A DNA stretch of 7,564 nucleotides from an uncultured Eubacteriales bacterium (GCA_944353735.1 CALVPU010000076.1:1-7564); one strand, 5' to 3'; shown: positions 1 through 5,537, counted from the stretch's first letter. Translations and numbers: made by a program. Notes: generated by a model from the sequence alone, not told the origin.

Positions 1-368
1 AACCCCAAGCTGATGAACTGCGCCGCCGCGCCGAAGATCATCAGCTTGGGGTTCGTCAGAAGCGGCGTAAAGTCGATCATCGCGCCGATGCCGATGAACA
101 GCAAGAGCGGAAACAGTTCGTTGTCGATGCCGGCGGAAAACAGCGCGTCGAGGAAGCCGACCTCGGTGACGCCGTTGGTGACCTGCGTGATCGCGCCGGA
201 CAGCGGCATATTGACCAGTATCGCGCCGAAGCCCATCGGCAGCAGCAGCGAGGGCTCCATCTCCTTTTTGATCGCCAGAAAGATCATCAGTCCGCCGATG
301 ATCCACATGACGACGTTGCCGATCGTGAGCTCCTGAAAGCTCGCAACCAGAGTGGCAAGGTTCTCCAA
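1..368 (-). CDS. Na+-translocating decarboxylase beta subunit, OadB/GcdB/MmdB family (3' end outside window)
   Basis: This is the N-terminal part, 122 residues, of the membrane subunit that couples decarboxylation of a carboxybiotin carrier to Na+ export. The family is usually about 370-430 residues, so roughly two thirds lie beyond the left edge. Visible hallmarks are a first helix around GNVVMWIIGGLMIFLAIKK, the stretch LLLPMGFGAILVNMPL, and LFPLLLFIGIGAMIDF followed by PLLTNPK and GAAAQF, all typical of the family. The start is taken as TTG at 368-366. An in-frame stop lies at 386-384, and a GGGGGG ribosome-binding site (375-380) sits 6 nt upstream of the TTG. The gene is preceded by a strong promoter and a candidate riboswitch/terminator. 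Oxaloacetate, glutaconyl-CoA and methylmalonyl-CoA enzymes share this subunit, so the substrate cannot be told, and the partner subunits are not in view. Confidence 0.9.
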   Translation of the reverse strand, partial: MENLATLVASFQELTIGNVVMWIIGGLMIFLAIKKEMEPSLLLPMGFGAILVNMPLSGAITQVTNGVTEVGFLDALFSAGIDNELFPLLLFIGIGAMIDFTPLLTNPKLMIFGAAAQFISLG

Positions 369-374
369 GTCAAT

Positions 375-380
375 CCCCCC
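375..380 (-). promoter_or_regulatory. G-rich ribosome-binding site deciding the TTG start of the oadB-like gene
   Basis: A run of six G on the minus strand lies 6 nt before the TTG at 368-366. No ATG or GTG lies between the in-frame stop at 386-384 and this codon, so the site supports TTG initiation. It sits only about 11 nt after the U-run of the upstream terminator hairpin. Confidence 0.6.
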
Positions 381-390
381 AAATCATTTT

Positions 391-443
391 CAAAAAAGCG
401 GGACCTCTATCACGGATTTCCGCGCTAAAAGTCTCGCTTTTTC
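391..443 (-). terminator. Intrinsic terminator in the leader of the oadB-like gene (attenuator)
   Basis: On the minus strand a 12-nt arm AAAAAGCGAGAC (442-431) can pair with GTCCCGCTTTTT (404-393), with a single A-C mismatch. The arms enclose a smaller hairpin with CGCGG and CCGTG arms (425-421 and 415-411). The 3' arm ends in six T. The hairpin ends just before the ribosome-binding site of the gene and lies about 75 nt downstream of the predicted transcription start, so it is positioned to abort transcription of the leader. Its 5' arm contains GCGAGAC, also the conserved 3' strand of the candidate aptamer, so the two structures should exclude each other. Confidence 0.8.
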
Positions 444-513
444 CTACAACAGCGGGCAGAAAGCCGTATGGATGCCGAATGTCGCGGTGCAATCCGCAAG
501 GTACTCCCTTATA
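426..513 (-). ncRNA. Candidate yybP-ykoY (Mn2+) riboswitch aptamer
   Basis: Read on the minus strand, the segment opens with AAGGGAGTA (510-502) and closes with GCGAGAC then TTTTA (437-426). The yybP-ykoY class is known for a GGGGAGUAG 5' strand and a GCRAGACC 3' strand that form one internal loop. The basal helix would be UAUAAG (513-508) with CUUUUA (431-426), containing one mismatch. Next comes a hairpin UUGCGG/CCGCGA (499-494 with 487-482), then a longer irregular hairpin containing GGCAUCCAUACGG (476-464), which resembles the class's conserved third-loop segment. Relative to the usual motif, one G is missing on the 5' side and one C on the 3' side, as expected for loss of a single base pair. 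The match is from memory of the consensus and no covariance search was run. It begins within a few nt of the predicted transcript start. Confidence 0.62.
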
Positions 514-525
514 TCATGCTCTATT

Positions 526-555
526 ATTATACCTGTGTGCCGCGGCAGTTGTCAA
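526..555 (-). promoter_or_regulatory. Sigma-A promoter of the riboswitch and oadB-like transcript
   Basis: The minus strand carries a perfect -35 TTGACA (555-550) and a perfect -10 TATAAT (531-526) separated by 18 bp. Transcription should start near 519, immediately before the candidate aptamer, leaving a leader of about 150 nt. With both hexamers at consensus, unregulated initiation would be strong, which fits control by premature termination. Confidence 0.85.
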
Positions 556-629
556 GGGGATTCGACAATTTTGCCATCTCTTTGCCAGAATGCGCACCGC
601 AGCCGCCTGCATTGCCGCGGGCCGCGCAG

Positions 630-664
630 ACAAAGAAACGCCCTGACCGCAATCAGTCAGGGCG
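630..664 (-). terminator. Intrinsic terminator of the rsmD-coaD-coiled-coil operon
   Basis: A perfect 9-bp stem, CGCCCTGAC (639-647) with GTCAGGGCG (656-664), has an 8-nt loop. On the minus strand it is followed by TTTCTTTG. It lies 50 nt beyond the stop codon of the coiled-coil gene and upstream of the oadB promoter, so it insulates the two transcription units. Confidence 0.85.
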
Positions 665-713
665 CCAGCTTTCGGGGGCACGGCGCAGCGCCGCCGCATT
701 CCCGAAACGCCGC

Positions 714-1352
714 TCACTCCGCTTCGTTGGTCATGTCCATGCGCAGGCGGCGGACCTCCTTGAGCTTCTCGTCCAAGCTCGTCTCCACCTCGCTGAGCAG
801 GCGATAGGCGTCATGGTTCGCCTGCAGCCGCGTCTCGCCCGCCTTGACGCGCGCCTCATTGGTGATGCTGCGCGCCTCTTCGCGCGCCTGCCGGACAATC
901 TCGTCCTCGCTGATCATGTGGTTGGCGCGCTCCTCGGCGTCAATGAGCTTCGCCTTCGCCTCCTCGTCGGCGTCGGCAATGATCTGCGACGCCGTGCGGC
1001 GGGCGTTTTCGAGCGTCTTGCGTGCCTTCATCTCCGCAGAAGCGACGCGGTTCGCCGCCGTGCTCTCCGATTCGGTAAGCAGGCGGTCGCGCTCGGAATA
1101 CATCTTGATGCCGTACTGGATCGCATCCGGCAGGTTCTTGTCGATCTCGTCGAGGATCATCAGGCACTTGTTGCCGTCGATGACGACCTTGTTGCTCAGC
1201 GGGATCCTGCTGCCGCGCTCAATCAGCGTGCGCAGATGCTTCATCAGCTCGATGAAATAGGTGGTATCGTTGACCTCCTGTTCGCCCTGCTGATCCGCCG
1301 CGCGGGAGTCGACTTCCTCATCGGTGTAGAACTTCTCCTGATCGTGATCCAT
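714..1352 (-). CDS. coaD-linked coiled-coil protein, annotated in Clostridia as 'ATPase' or V-ATPase subunit H-like; function unknown
   Basis: The product is 212 residues with no signal peptide and no membrane segment. Residues 1-28 are acidic and probably disordered. Residues 29-75 form a small domain with LMKHLRTLIERGSRIPLSNK and a LMILDEIDKNLPDAI stretch. Residues 76-205 are a long, charged, alanine-rich coiled coil with repeats such as ASAEMKARKTLENARR and EEARSITNEARVKAGE. No Walker motif is visible, so 'ATPase' is a misnomer. The pattern resembles F0 subunit b, V-ATPase subunit H or DivIVA-like stalks by composition. The start is ATG at 1352, because GGAAGGG (1364-1358) lies 5 nt upstream and the coaD stop ends one base before it; a longer reading frame reaches 1469 but lies inside coaD. 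I recognise the family only by its usual place after coaD. Confidence 0.8.
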   Translation of the reverse strand: MDHDQEKFYTDEEVDSRAADQQGEQEVNDTTYFIELMKHLRTLIERGSRIPLSNKVVIDGNKCLMILDEIDKNLPDAIQYGIKMYSERDRLLTESESTAANRVASAEMKARKTLENARRTASQIIADADEEAKAKLIDAEERANHMISEDEIVRQAREEARSITNEARVKAGETRLQANHDAYRLLSEVETSLDEKLKEVRRLRMDMTNEAE

Positions 1353-1353
1353 T

Positions 1354-1851
1354 TTAGCCCTTCCTTTCCGCTCCCGGCGCGACGCCGAATGCGCGATAGA
1401 TTGTTCCAACGATCTCATCCGGCACCATCGAGGCGATCGGCGCGCCGTGGGCGGCGCAGTCGCGGACAATGGTCGATGAGATCATGCTGTATTCGGGACG
1501 GCAGGTAAGAAAGACCGTTTCTACCCCGCCAATCCTGCGATTGGCATCCGCCAGCTGTGCTTCAAAGGTGATGTCGTCCGGACCGCGCAGCCCGCGCACG
1601 ATGACGTCGGCGCCCTCCCGCCGCACCAGATCGACCAGCAGTCCGCCGTCCGCGACTACGCGAACATTGGACCACGCGCCGGTGACCCGCGCGAGCATCT
1701 CCAGCCGGTCCTCGGGCGAAAAGAGGTAGCGCTTCCCCGTCTGCCCCATGACCGCGACGACGACCTCGTCAAACAGCGCCGCCGCGCGGGCGATAATGTC
1801 GACATGACCCCGTGTGGGCGGTGAAAAGCTGCCCGCATAGACCGCTTTCAT
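1354..1851 (-). CDS. coaD: Phosphopantetheine adenylyltransferase
   Basis: CoaD transfers AMP from ATP to 4'-phosphopantetheine to give dephospho-CoA, the penultimate step of coenzyme A synthesis in the cytosol. At 165 residues it has normal family length. The nucleotidyltransferase signature GSFSPPTRGH occupies residues 7-16, with the catalytic His at 16 in TRGH. VRGLRGPDD (85-93) and ISST with the following Arg130 match the substrate- and ATP-binding segments. The usual Asp of the G-S/T-F-D-P motif is Ser10 here. The start ATG overlaps the rsmD stop (ATGA), indicating translational coupling, and the coiled-coil gene follows after one base. The rsmD-coaD pairing is conserved across Bacillota. 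Confidence 0.96.
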   Translation of the reverse strand: MKAVYAGSFSPPTRGHVDIIARAAALFDEVVVAVMGQTGKRYLFSPEDRLEMLARVTGAWSNVRVVADGGLLVDLVRREGADVIVRGLRGPDDITFEAQLADANRRIGGVETVFLTCRPEYSMISSTIVRDCAAHGAPIASMVPDEIVGTIYRAFGVAPGAERKG

Positions 1852-2420
1852 GCCGGGACCTCCCTCACAAATTCGATGCTCGTCTTGCCGTAGTCGCGCA
1901 CATCCAAGCGCTCAAATCCCGGCGGCAGCTTGACAACCTGTTCCCGCGCGCGCTCCAGCACCACGCGGCAGTCCTCCTCGAGCAGGCGCGCCGCCCGCAG
2001 CCGCGTCAAGGCGTCGGCATAGGCGTCCGCCATGCGGTACGGCGGATCGAGAAACACCAGATCGAACCGCTCCTCCGCCTGACCGCCCGCCAGCTGATCG
2101 ATCGCCGCGCGGTAGTCCGCGCGGATGATGCGCGCCCGCTTTACAGCGTCCTCGCCGAGCACGGCGCGCGCATTGCGCTCAATCGCCTCCAGCGCTGTGC
2201 GCGTGCTGTCCACGACCACGGCGTGCGCCGCGCCGCGGCTGAGCGCCTCGAGCGCCATCGCGCCCGTGCCGCCAAACAGGTCCAGCACGCGGGCGCCGCG
2301 CACGCGTGCGCCGAGAATGTTGAACAGCGCCTCGCGAACGCGATCCGCCGTCGGTCGCGTCTCCTCCCCCGCAGGGGCGTACAGACGCCGTCCGCGGGCG
2401 TCCCCCGAAATTATGCGCAT
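1848..2420 (-). CDS. rsmD: 16S rRNA (guanine966-N2)-methyltransferase RsmD
   Basis: The product is a 190-residue Rossmann-fold, SAM-dependent methyltransferase that in characterised members methylates G966 of 16S rRNA in the small ribosomal subunit. The family signatures are all present: GDARGRRL (6-13), TRPTADRVREALFNIL (21-36), the SAM-binding loop DLFGGTGAMALEAL (47-60), the catalytic DPPY (125-128) and a C-terminal GKTSIEFV. The start is ATG at 2420, with the ribosome-binding site GGGTGG a few nt upstream, a length normal for the family, and a promoter just upstream. The frame stays open to 2498, but that extension would cover the promoter. It is the first gene of the rsmD-coaD-coiled-coil operon. 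Confidence 0.96.
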   Translation of the reverse strand: MRIISGDARGRRLYAPAGEETRPTADRVREALFNILGARVRGARVLDLFGGTGAMALEALSRGAAHAVVVDSTRTALEAIERNARAVLGEDAVKRARIIRADYRAAIDQLAGGQAEERFDLVFLDPPYRMADAYADALTRLRAARLLEEDCRVVLERAREQVVKLPPGFERLDVRDYGKTSIEFVREVPA

Positions 2421-2445
2421 AGCACCACCCATGGGTTTTGTCGTA

Positions 2446-2474
2446 ATTATATCATATTTTTGCAACAATTGCAA
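2446..2474 (-). promoter_or_regulatory. Sigma-A promoter of the rsmD operon
   Basis: The minus strand has TTGCAA (2474-2469), a 17-bp spacer and a perfect TATAAT (2451-2446), with transcription expected near 2439. TTGCAA is itself a palindrome and occurs twice in tandem (2460-2465 and 2469-2474), only the second at the correct distance. The promoter lies in the short gap after the upstream membrane-protein gene. No terminator is visible between them, so read-through from alr is also possible. Confidence 0.78.
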
Positions 2475-2494
2475 ATGGTATTTTTGAAATGAAA

Positions 2495-3145
2495 TCAAAT
2501 TTCAGGCTTTTGCACCTTCGGTTGGCGCTTTTTAACGATTCGCGAGCGCGCTTTGGCGCGGCGCTTGCCCGCTGCCATCGCCTTTTCCGTCTTTTCCCAG
2601 AGCTTGGGACCGCACAGGTAACCGCCAAACTGACAGGCAGGCAGCAGGAACGGCCCGATCATCATCACCGCCACCAGCGCCGGCTGCAGCGCGGTGTAGG
2701 TGGGCACCCAATGGACGACGAACGGATAGTACGGAATCGTCGCCAGCAGCGACATCAGCCGCACGACAAACATTGCCTCGTCGCCGAGCAGATCCAGCCG
2801 CATGATGATGATGTAGGCGCAGTTGATGATGTAGCCCATCGCGGCGCCCGCCAGCAGCGCGCGCACGCCGTTTCCGACGCTCCATGCCTCGCGCGCCAGC
2901 CTGGCATCGACCTGATGAGGCTTGTCCGGCGTGTGCCCCACACGCTCGATCGACTTCGACACGCCGCACGCCTCGTGCCCCGCGCTCTGCCCCTGCCGGA
3001 ACGAGATGAACCCCGCGCCCAGCAGCAGCGCGATGCCCAGCGCCATCCACAGCGCCGTTGCACCGGTCGACCACAGCATCAGTCCCACAAACACGAGCAG
3101 TACCTTGACGGTCATCATGCCCTTCCACATATCCAGAACGCTCAA
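2495..3145 (-). CDS. Unrecognised multi-pass membrane protein following alr
   Basis: I do not recognise this 216-residue protein. About five membrane segments can be read: residues 11-28, 31-49, 93-115, 124-146 and 154-174. A soluble loop of about 43 residues (50-92) separates the second and third. The C-terminus (190-216) is strongly basic, containing KRRAKARSR and VKKRQPK, and is probably cytoplasmic or nucleic-acid/membrane-surface binding. Distinctive stretches are GYIINCAYIIIMRLDL (104-119) and IPYYPFVVHWVPTY (137-150). The start is TTG at 3145, 8 nt after AGGA in AAAGGAAG; the next in-frame ATG, five codons later, lacks a ribosome-binding site. It lies 43 nt after the alr stop with no terminator between, so it is probably co-transcribed with alr. 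That only hints at an envelope role. Confidence 0.8.
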   Translation of the reverse strand: MSVLDMWKGMMTVKVLLVFVGLMLWSTGATALWMALGIALLLGAGFISFRQGQSAGHEACGVSKSIERVGHTPDKPHQVDARLAREAWSVGNGVRALLAGAAMGYIINCAYIIIMRLDLLGDEAMFVVRLMSLLATIPYYPFVVHWVPTYTALQPALVAVMMIGPFLLPACQFGGYLCGPKLWEKTEKAMAAGKRRAKARSRIVKKRQPKVQKPEI

Positions 3146-3188
3146 TTCAATCTTCCTTTCTGTATGCGATTTCCGGCAGGCGCCGGCG

Positions 3189-4292
3189 TCAGCAATCGCA
3201 CCTGCGCACGCGGGGCAGGAAACCCAGCATGATCTCGTAGGGGATCGTCTCCGCGCGCTCGGCGAGCTCGTCGGGCGTAATCGCCTCGCCGCCCTGCGGA
3301 CCCATCAGCACGACCTCGTCGTCCATCGAGACGCCGGGAACGTCCGTGACGTCCGCCATCAGCATGTCCATGCACACCCTGCCGATGACCGGCGCACGCC
3401 GCCCGCGCACGAGCACGTCGGCGCGTCCCCCAAGGATGCGCGGATAGCCGTCGCCATAGCCGATCGGCAGCGTCATCACCACCGTCTCGCGCGCGGCGCG
3501 GAACGTCCTTCCATATCCGACAGTATCTCCGGGCTGGATGGTCTCAATGCGAATGGGGCGCGCGACCAGCGTCTGCGCAAAGCGCAGCTCGCCCGCCATG
3601 GAGGGCATGCCGCTGCCATACAGCGCGATGCCCGCGCGGACCATGTCGTATTGGTAGCGCGGATCGAGCATCGCCGAGGACGCCGCCGCGTGGGCAACGG
3701 GCGCAAAGCCCGCCGCGCGCACGCGCGCGAGCATGGCGTCGAACGCCGCCGCCTGCGCCGCCGTGAATTCGGGATCGCTGTCCGCCGCGCAGAAGTGGGT
3801 GAACATGCCCTCCATCTCGACCTCCGGGCAGTCCTGCCAGCGCGCCAGCAGGCACTCCAACTCGTCAAGCGAGCGCACGCCGATGCGCGACATGCCCGTG
3901 TCCGCCTTGAGATGCGCCTTGGCGCGCACGCCCAGCCGCCGCGCCTCGTCAGCGAGCACCTCCAGCGAGGAAACGTCGTACACCGCCTGCGATACGCCGG
4001 CGCGCACCGCCTCGCGCAGCGAATGCTCGCCAGCGCCGCCGAGGACCAGCACCATGCCCTTGACGCCGGCGTCGCGCAGCGCGCGCGCTTCCTCGACGAT
4101 CGCCACCGCAAATCCGTCCGCCAAGCCGCACGCCTCAAGCCGCAGCGCCAAGCGCGGCGCGCCGTGACCGTAGGCGTCCGCCTTGACCACGCACATCATC
4201 CGCACGCGCTCGGGCACCCGCGAGCGCAGCGCGCGCGCATTCGCCTCCAGATCCGCCATCGAAATCCGCAATTCTGTGGTTCGCAACGCCAT
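3189..4292 (-). CDS. alr: Alanine racemase
   Basis: This PLP-dependent enzyme interconverts L- and D-alanine in the cytosol, supplying D-Ala for peptidoglycan; in spore formers it may also affect L-alanine germinant levels. The product is 367 residues, typical for the family. The PLP-binding lysine is Lys37 in VVKADAYGHG, the PLP phenol-contacting Arg is in DTGMSRIG (131-138), and FTHF occupies 164-167. The second catalytic base is Tyr260 in TVGYGRTF, followed by GYGDGYPR (278-285) and CMDM (307-310). The barrel domain spans roughly residues 1-230 and the beta domain the remainder. The 5' end is uncertain: GGAGG (4295-4299) is only 2 nt from the ATG at 4292 but 8 nt from a TTG at 4286, so translation may begin two codons later. 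It has its own promoter. Confidence 0.97.
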   Translation of the reverse strand: MALRTTELRISMADLEANARALRSRVPERVRMMCVVKADAYGHGAPRLALRLEACGLADGFAVAIVEEARALRDAGVKGMVLVLGGAGEHSLREAVRAGVSQAVYDVSSLEVLADEARRLGVRAKAHLKADTGMSRIGVRSLDELECLLARWQDCPEVEMEGMFTHFCAADSDPEFTAAQAAAFDAMLARVRAAGFAPVAHAAASSAMLDPRYQYDMVRAGIALYGSGMPSMAGELRFAQTLVARPIRIETIQPGDTVGYGRTFRAARETVVMTLPIGYGDGYPRILGGRADVLVRGRRAPVIGRVCMDMLMADVTDVPGVSMDDEVVLMGPQGGEAITPDELAERAETIPYEIMLGFLPRVRRCDC

Positions 4293-4294
4293 CG

Positions 4295-4299
4295 CCTCC
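4295..4299 (-). promoter_or_regulatory. Ribosome-binding site of alr, favouring a TTG start
   Basis: GGAGG on the minus strand is 2 nt before the ATG at 4292-4290, which is unusually close, and 8 nt before the in-frame TTG at 4286-4284. The spacing favours TTG. The difference in protein is only two residues. Confidence 0.5.
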
Positions 4300-4333
4300 G
4301 CAAATTTCGGGGCGAAAACCCCTATGATAGATG

Positions 4334-4362
4334 ATTATATCGTATTGTCGTCAAAATTGCAA
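4334..4362 (-). promoter_or_regulatory. Sigma-A promoter of alr
   Basis: TTGCAA (4362-4357), a 17-bp spacer and a perfect TATAAT (4339-4334) on the minus strand predict a start near 4327 and a leader of about 35 nt. The leader opens with a small GGGG/CCCC hairpin (4323-4310). The -35, spacing and -10 are identical to those of the rsmD promoter. Confidence 0.78.
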
Positions 4363-4416
4363 TATTTTTGCCCCATTTGCCGCAAAATTCACAGGAAAGA
4401 AACTCCGGCAAAAGGG

Positions 4417-4446
4417 TTGCCAAGCACATCGGCGGCGTGTTATACT
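4417..4446 (+). promoter_or_regulatory. Sigma-A promoter of the DUF624 gene
   Basis: TTGCCA (4417-4422) and TATACT (4441-4446) are separated by 18 bp, each one base from consensus. Transcription should start near 4453. The promoter is divergent from that of alr, the two -35 boxes lying about 55 bp apart. Confidence 0.72.
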
Positions 4447-4452
4447 ATAGGA

Positions 4453-4550
4453 GATCTCAACAAACTGTTGAGCTGGAAGGCTCGAGCGCGGACGAGGCGC
4501 GCCGCGCTCGGCGAAGCAAACGATATGGATAAGGTGGTTGGAGCGAAGCA
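4453..4550 (+). promoter_or_regulatory. Structured 5' leader of the DUF624 gene
   Basis: The predicted leader of about 98 nt holds two perfect hairpins. CTCAACA/TGTTGAG (4456-4462 with 4466-4472) has a 3-nt loop and lies at the very start of the transcript. CGAGCGCGG/CCGCGCTCG (4483-4491 with 4502-4510) has a 10-nt loop. Neither is followed by a T run, so they are not terminators. The sequence GCGAAGCAA occurs twice (4511-4519 and 4543-4551). The ribosome-binding site GGAG (4540-4543) is 7 nt before the ATG. I recognise no riboswitch class; the first inverted repeat could instead be an operator. Confidence 0.5.
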
Positions 4551-5525
4551 ATGTCTTTTTTCGGAAACTTCATGAACAATTACTTCTACGGCAAGGCGGG
4601 CAAGGGCGATTATCGCATCTCCGACATGCCGCAGAACCGCAGGCAGCTCTTCTTCGCAGTCTGGAAGGTGCGCTGGAGCAGCCTGTTTGGCGTCAACCTG
4701 CTGTACATGGTCTTTTGGCTGCCGACGTTCCTGTGGACGGTGCTGAACATTACCGTGCTCCTGTCGGCGGACCTGGAATCGCTGGCGGACCCCAGCGGTC
4801 TGTTGATGTCCTATCTGCTGGTGCTGGCGCCGTGCATCGCCATTACGGGACCGTTCACCGCCGGCGCAACGTACGTCATGCGCAACTGGGCGCGCGACGA
4901 GCACAGCTTCGTGCTCAGCGACTTCTTTGACGCCGTGAAGGCAAACTGGAAGCAGGCGCTGCCCGTCTCCATCATCAGCGGGCTGATGCCGCTGTTGGTC
5001 TACGTCGGCTGGACGTTCTACGGTCAGCTCGCGGCAAATTCGGTGGTCTTTATCATTCCGATGTGCCTGCTGCTGCTGGTCGCAATCCTCTGGAAGCTCA
5101 GCGAGATGGTCGTGTACACGATGATGGTCACGTACGACCTCAACCTGCGCAACCTGCTGCGCAACGCGCTGCTGATGACGATGGCAAAGCTGCCGCTGGC
5201 GATCGGCATCAAGCTGCTGACTTGGGTCGTGCCGGCGCTGGTGATCGCCATCACCCTGCTTTTGCAGACCGCGAACGCCCAGCTGATTGCGCTGCTGGTC
5301 CTCTTCCTGTTGTACCTGCTCTATGTGCCTGCGCTCAATCGCCTGATCATCGCCTCCTACGCCAATGCACTGTGCGAAAAGTATCTCAACACCAAGATCG
5401 AAGGCGCGCCGACGAACATCGGCCTGCGCCCGGAGAACTGGGACGACACGGAGTACATCCCGCAGGACGATGAGGACGATGCAAGCGCCGCGGAGCGCAC
5501 GGACAAAACCGGCGACGCGAAGTAA
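4551..5525 (+). CDS. DUF624 (YesL-like) family membrane protein
   Basis: The product is a 324-residue integral membrane protein. About six membrane segments are visible, near residues 45-69, 84-108, 136-158, 162-190, 213-240 and 245-270. The family signature is the run GPFTAGATYVMRNWARDEH (100-118) followed by SDFFDAVKANWKQAL (123-137), which corresponds to the conserved loop after the second helix of YesL-type proteins. The soluble C-terminus is acidic, with DDTEYIPQDDEDD (298-310). It is longer than a typical YesL, which is about 210 residues. Family members often sit beside carbohydrate ABC transporters and their molecular role is unknown; no transporter is present here. It is the only plus-strand gene in the window, with its own promoter, a GGAG site 7 nt before ATG and a terminator. 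Confidence 0.87.
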   Translation: MSFFGNFMNNYFYGKAGKGDYRISDMPQNRRQLFFAVWKVRWSSLFGVNLLYMVFWLPTFLWTVLNITVLLSADLESLADPSGLLMSYLLVLAPCIAITGPFTAGATYVMRNWARDEHSFVLSDFFDAVKANWKQALPVSIISGLMPLLVYVGWTFYGQLAANSVVFIIPMCLLLLVAILWKLSEMVVYTMMVTYDLNLRNLLRNALLMTMAKLPLAIGIKLLTWVVPALVIAITLLLQTANAQLIALLVLFLLYLLYVPALNRLIIASYANALCEKYLNTKIEGAPTNIGLRPENWDDTEYIPQDDEDDASAAERTDKTGDAK

Positions 5526-5537
5526 ACCAACGCGCAG

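Noticed and set aside
480..500. T-box antiterminator, suggested by ACCGCG in the oadB leader
   Set aside because: The rest of the T-box consensus (AGGGUGG) is absent, the leader is too short for a specifier stem, and the gene is not amino-acid related. The ACCGCG belongs to the second hairpin of the candidate Mn2+ aptamer.
514..717. A 67-codon minus-strand open frame between the coiled-coil gene and the oadB leader
   Set aside because: It spans a clear terminator and the oadB promoter, has no ribosome-binding site and shows no protein-like pattern.
468..1508. A 346-codon plus-strand open frame over the coiled-coil gene and the leader region
   Set aside because: It is antisense to two supported minus-strand genes and runs through the terminator and promoter there; its composition is that of a shadow frame.
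2421..2498. Longer rsmD reading frame starting with TTG at 2498, overlapping the preceding stop codon
   Set aside because: The extension would translate the promoter region and adds 26 residues absent from the family. The ATG at 2420 has its own ribosome-binding site.
2922..4334. A 470-codon plus-strand open frame covering alr and part of the membrane gene
   Set aside because: It is antisense to a clear alanine racemase, is rich in Arg, His and Ala, and has no recognisable motif or ribosome-binding site.
4483..4510. Guanidine-II (mini-ykkC) riboswitch, suggested by ACGA at the start of a hairpin loop
   Set aside because: That class needs two hairpins with ACGR tetraloops. Here the loop is 10 nt and the other hairpin has a 3-nt AAC loop.
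4524..4574. A 16-codon open frame in the DUF624 leader, overlapping the gene start, as a possible leader peptide
   Set aside because: It has no ribosome-binding site and no informative codon run, and its end simply overlaps the real start.
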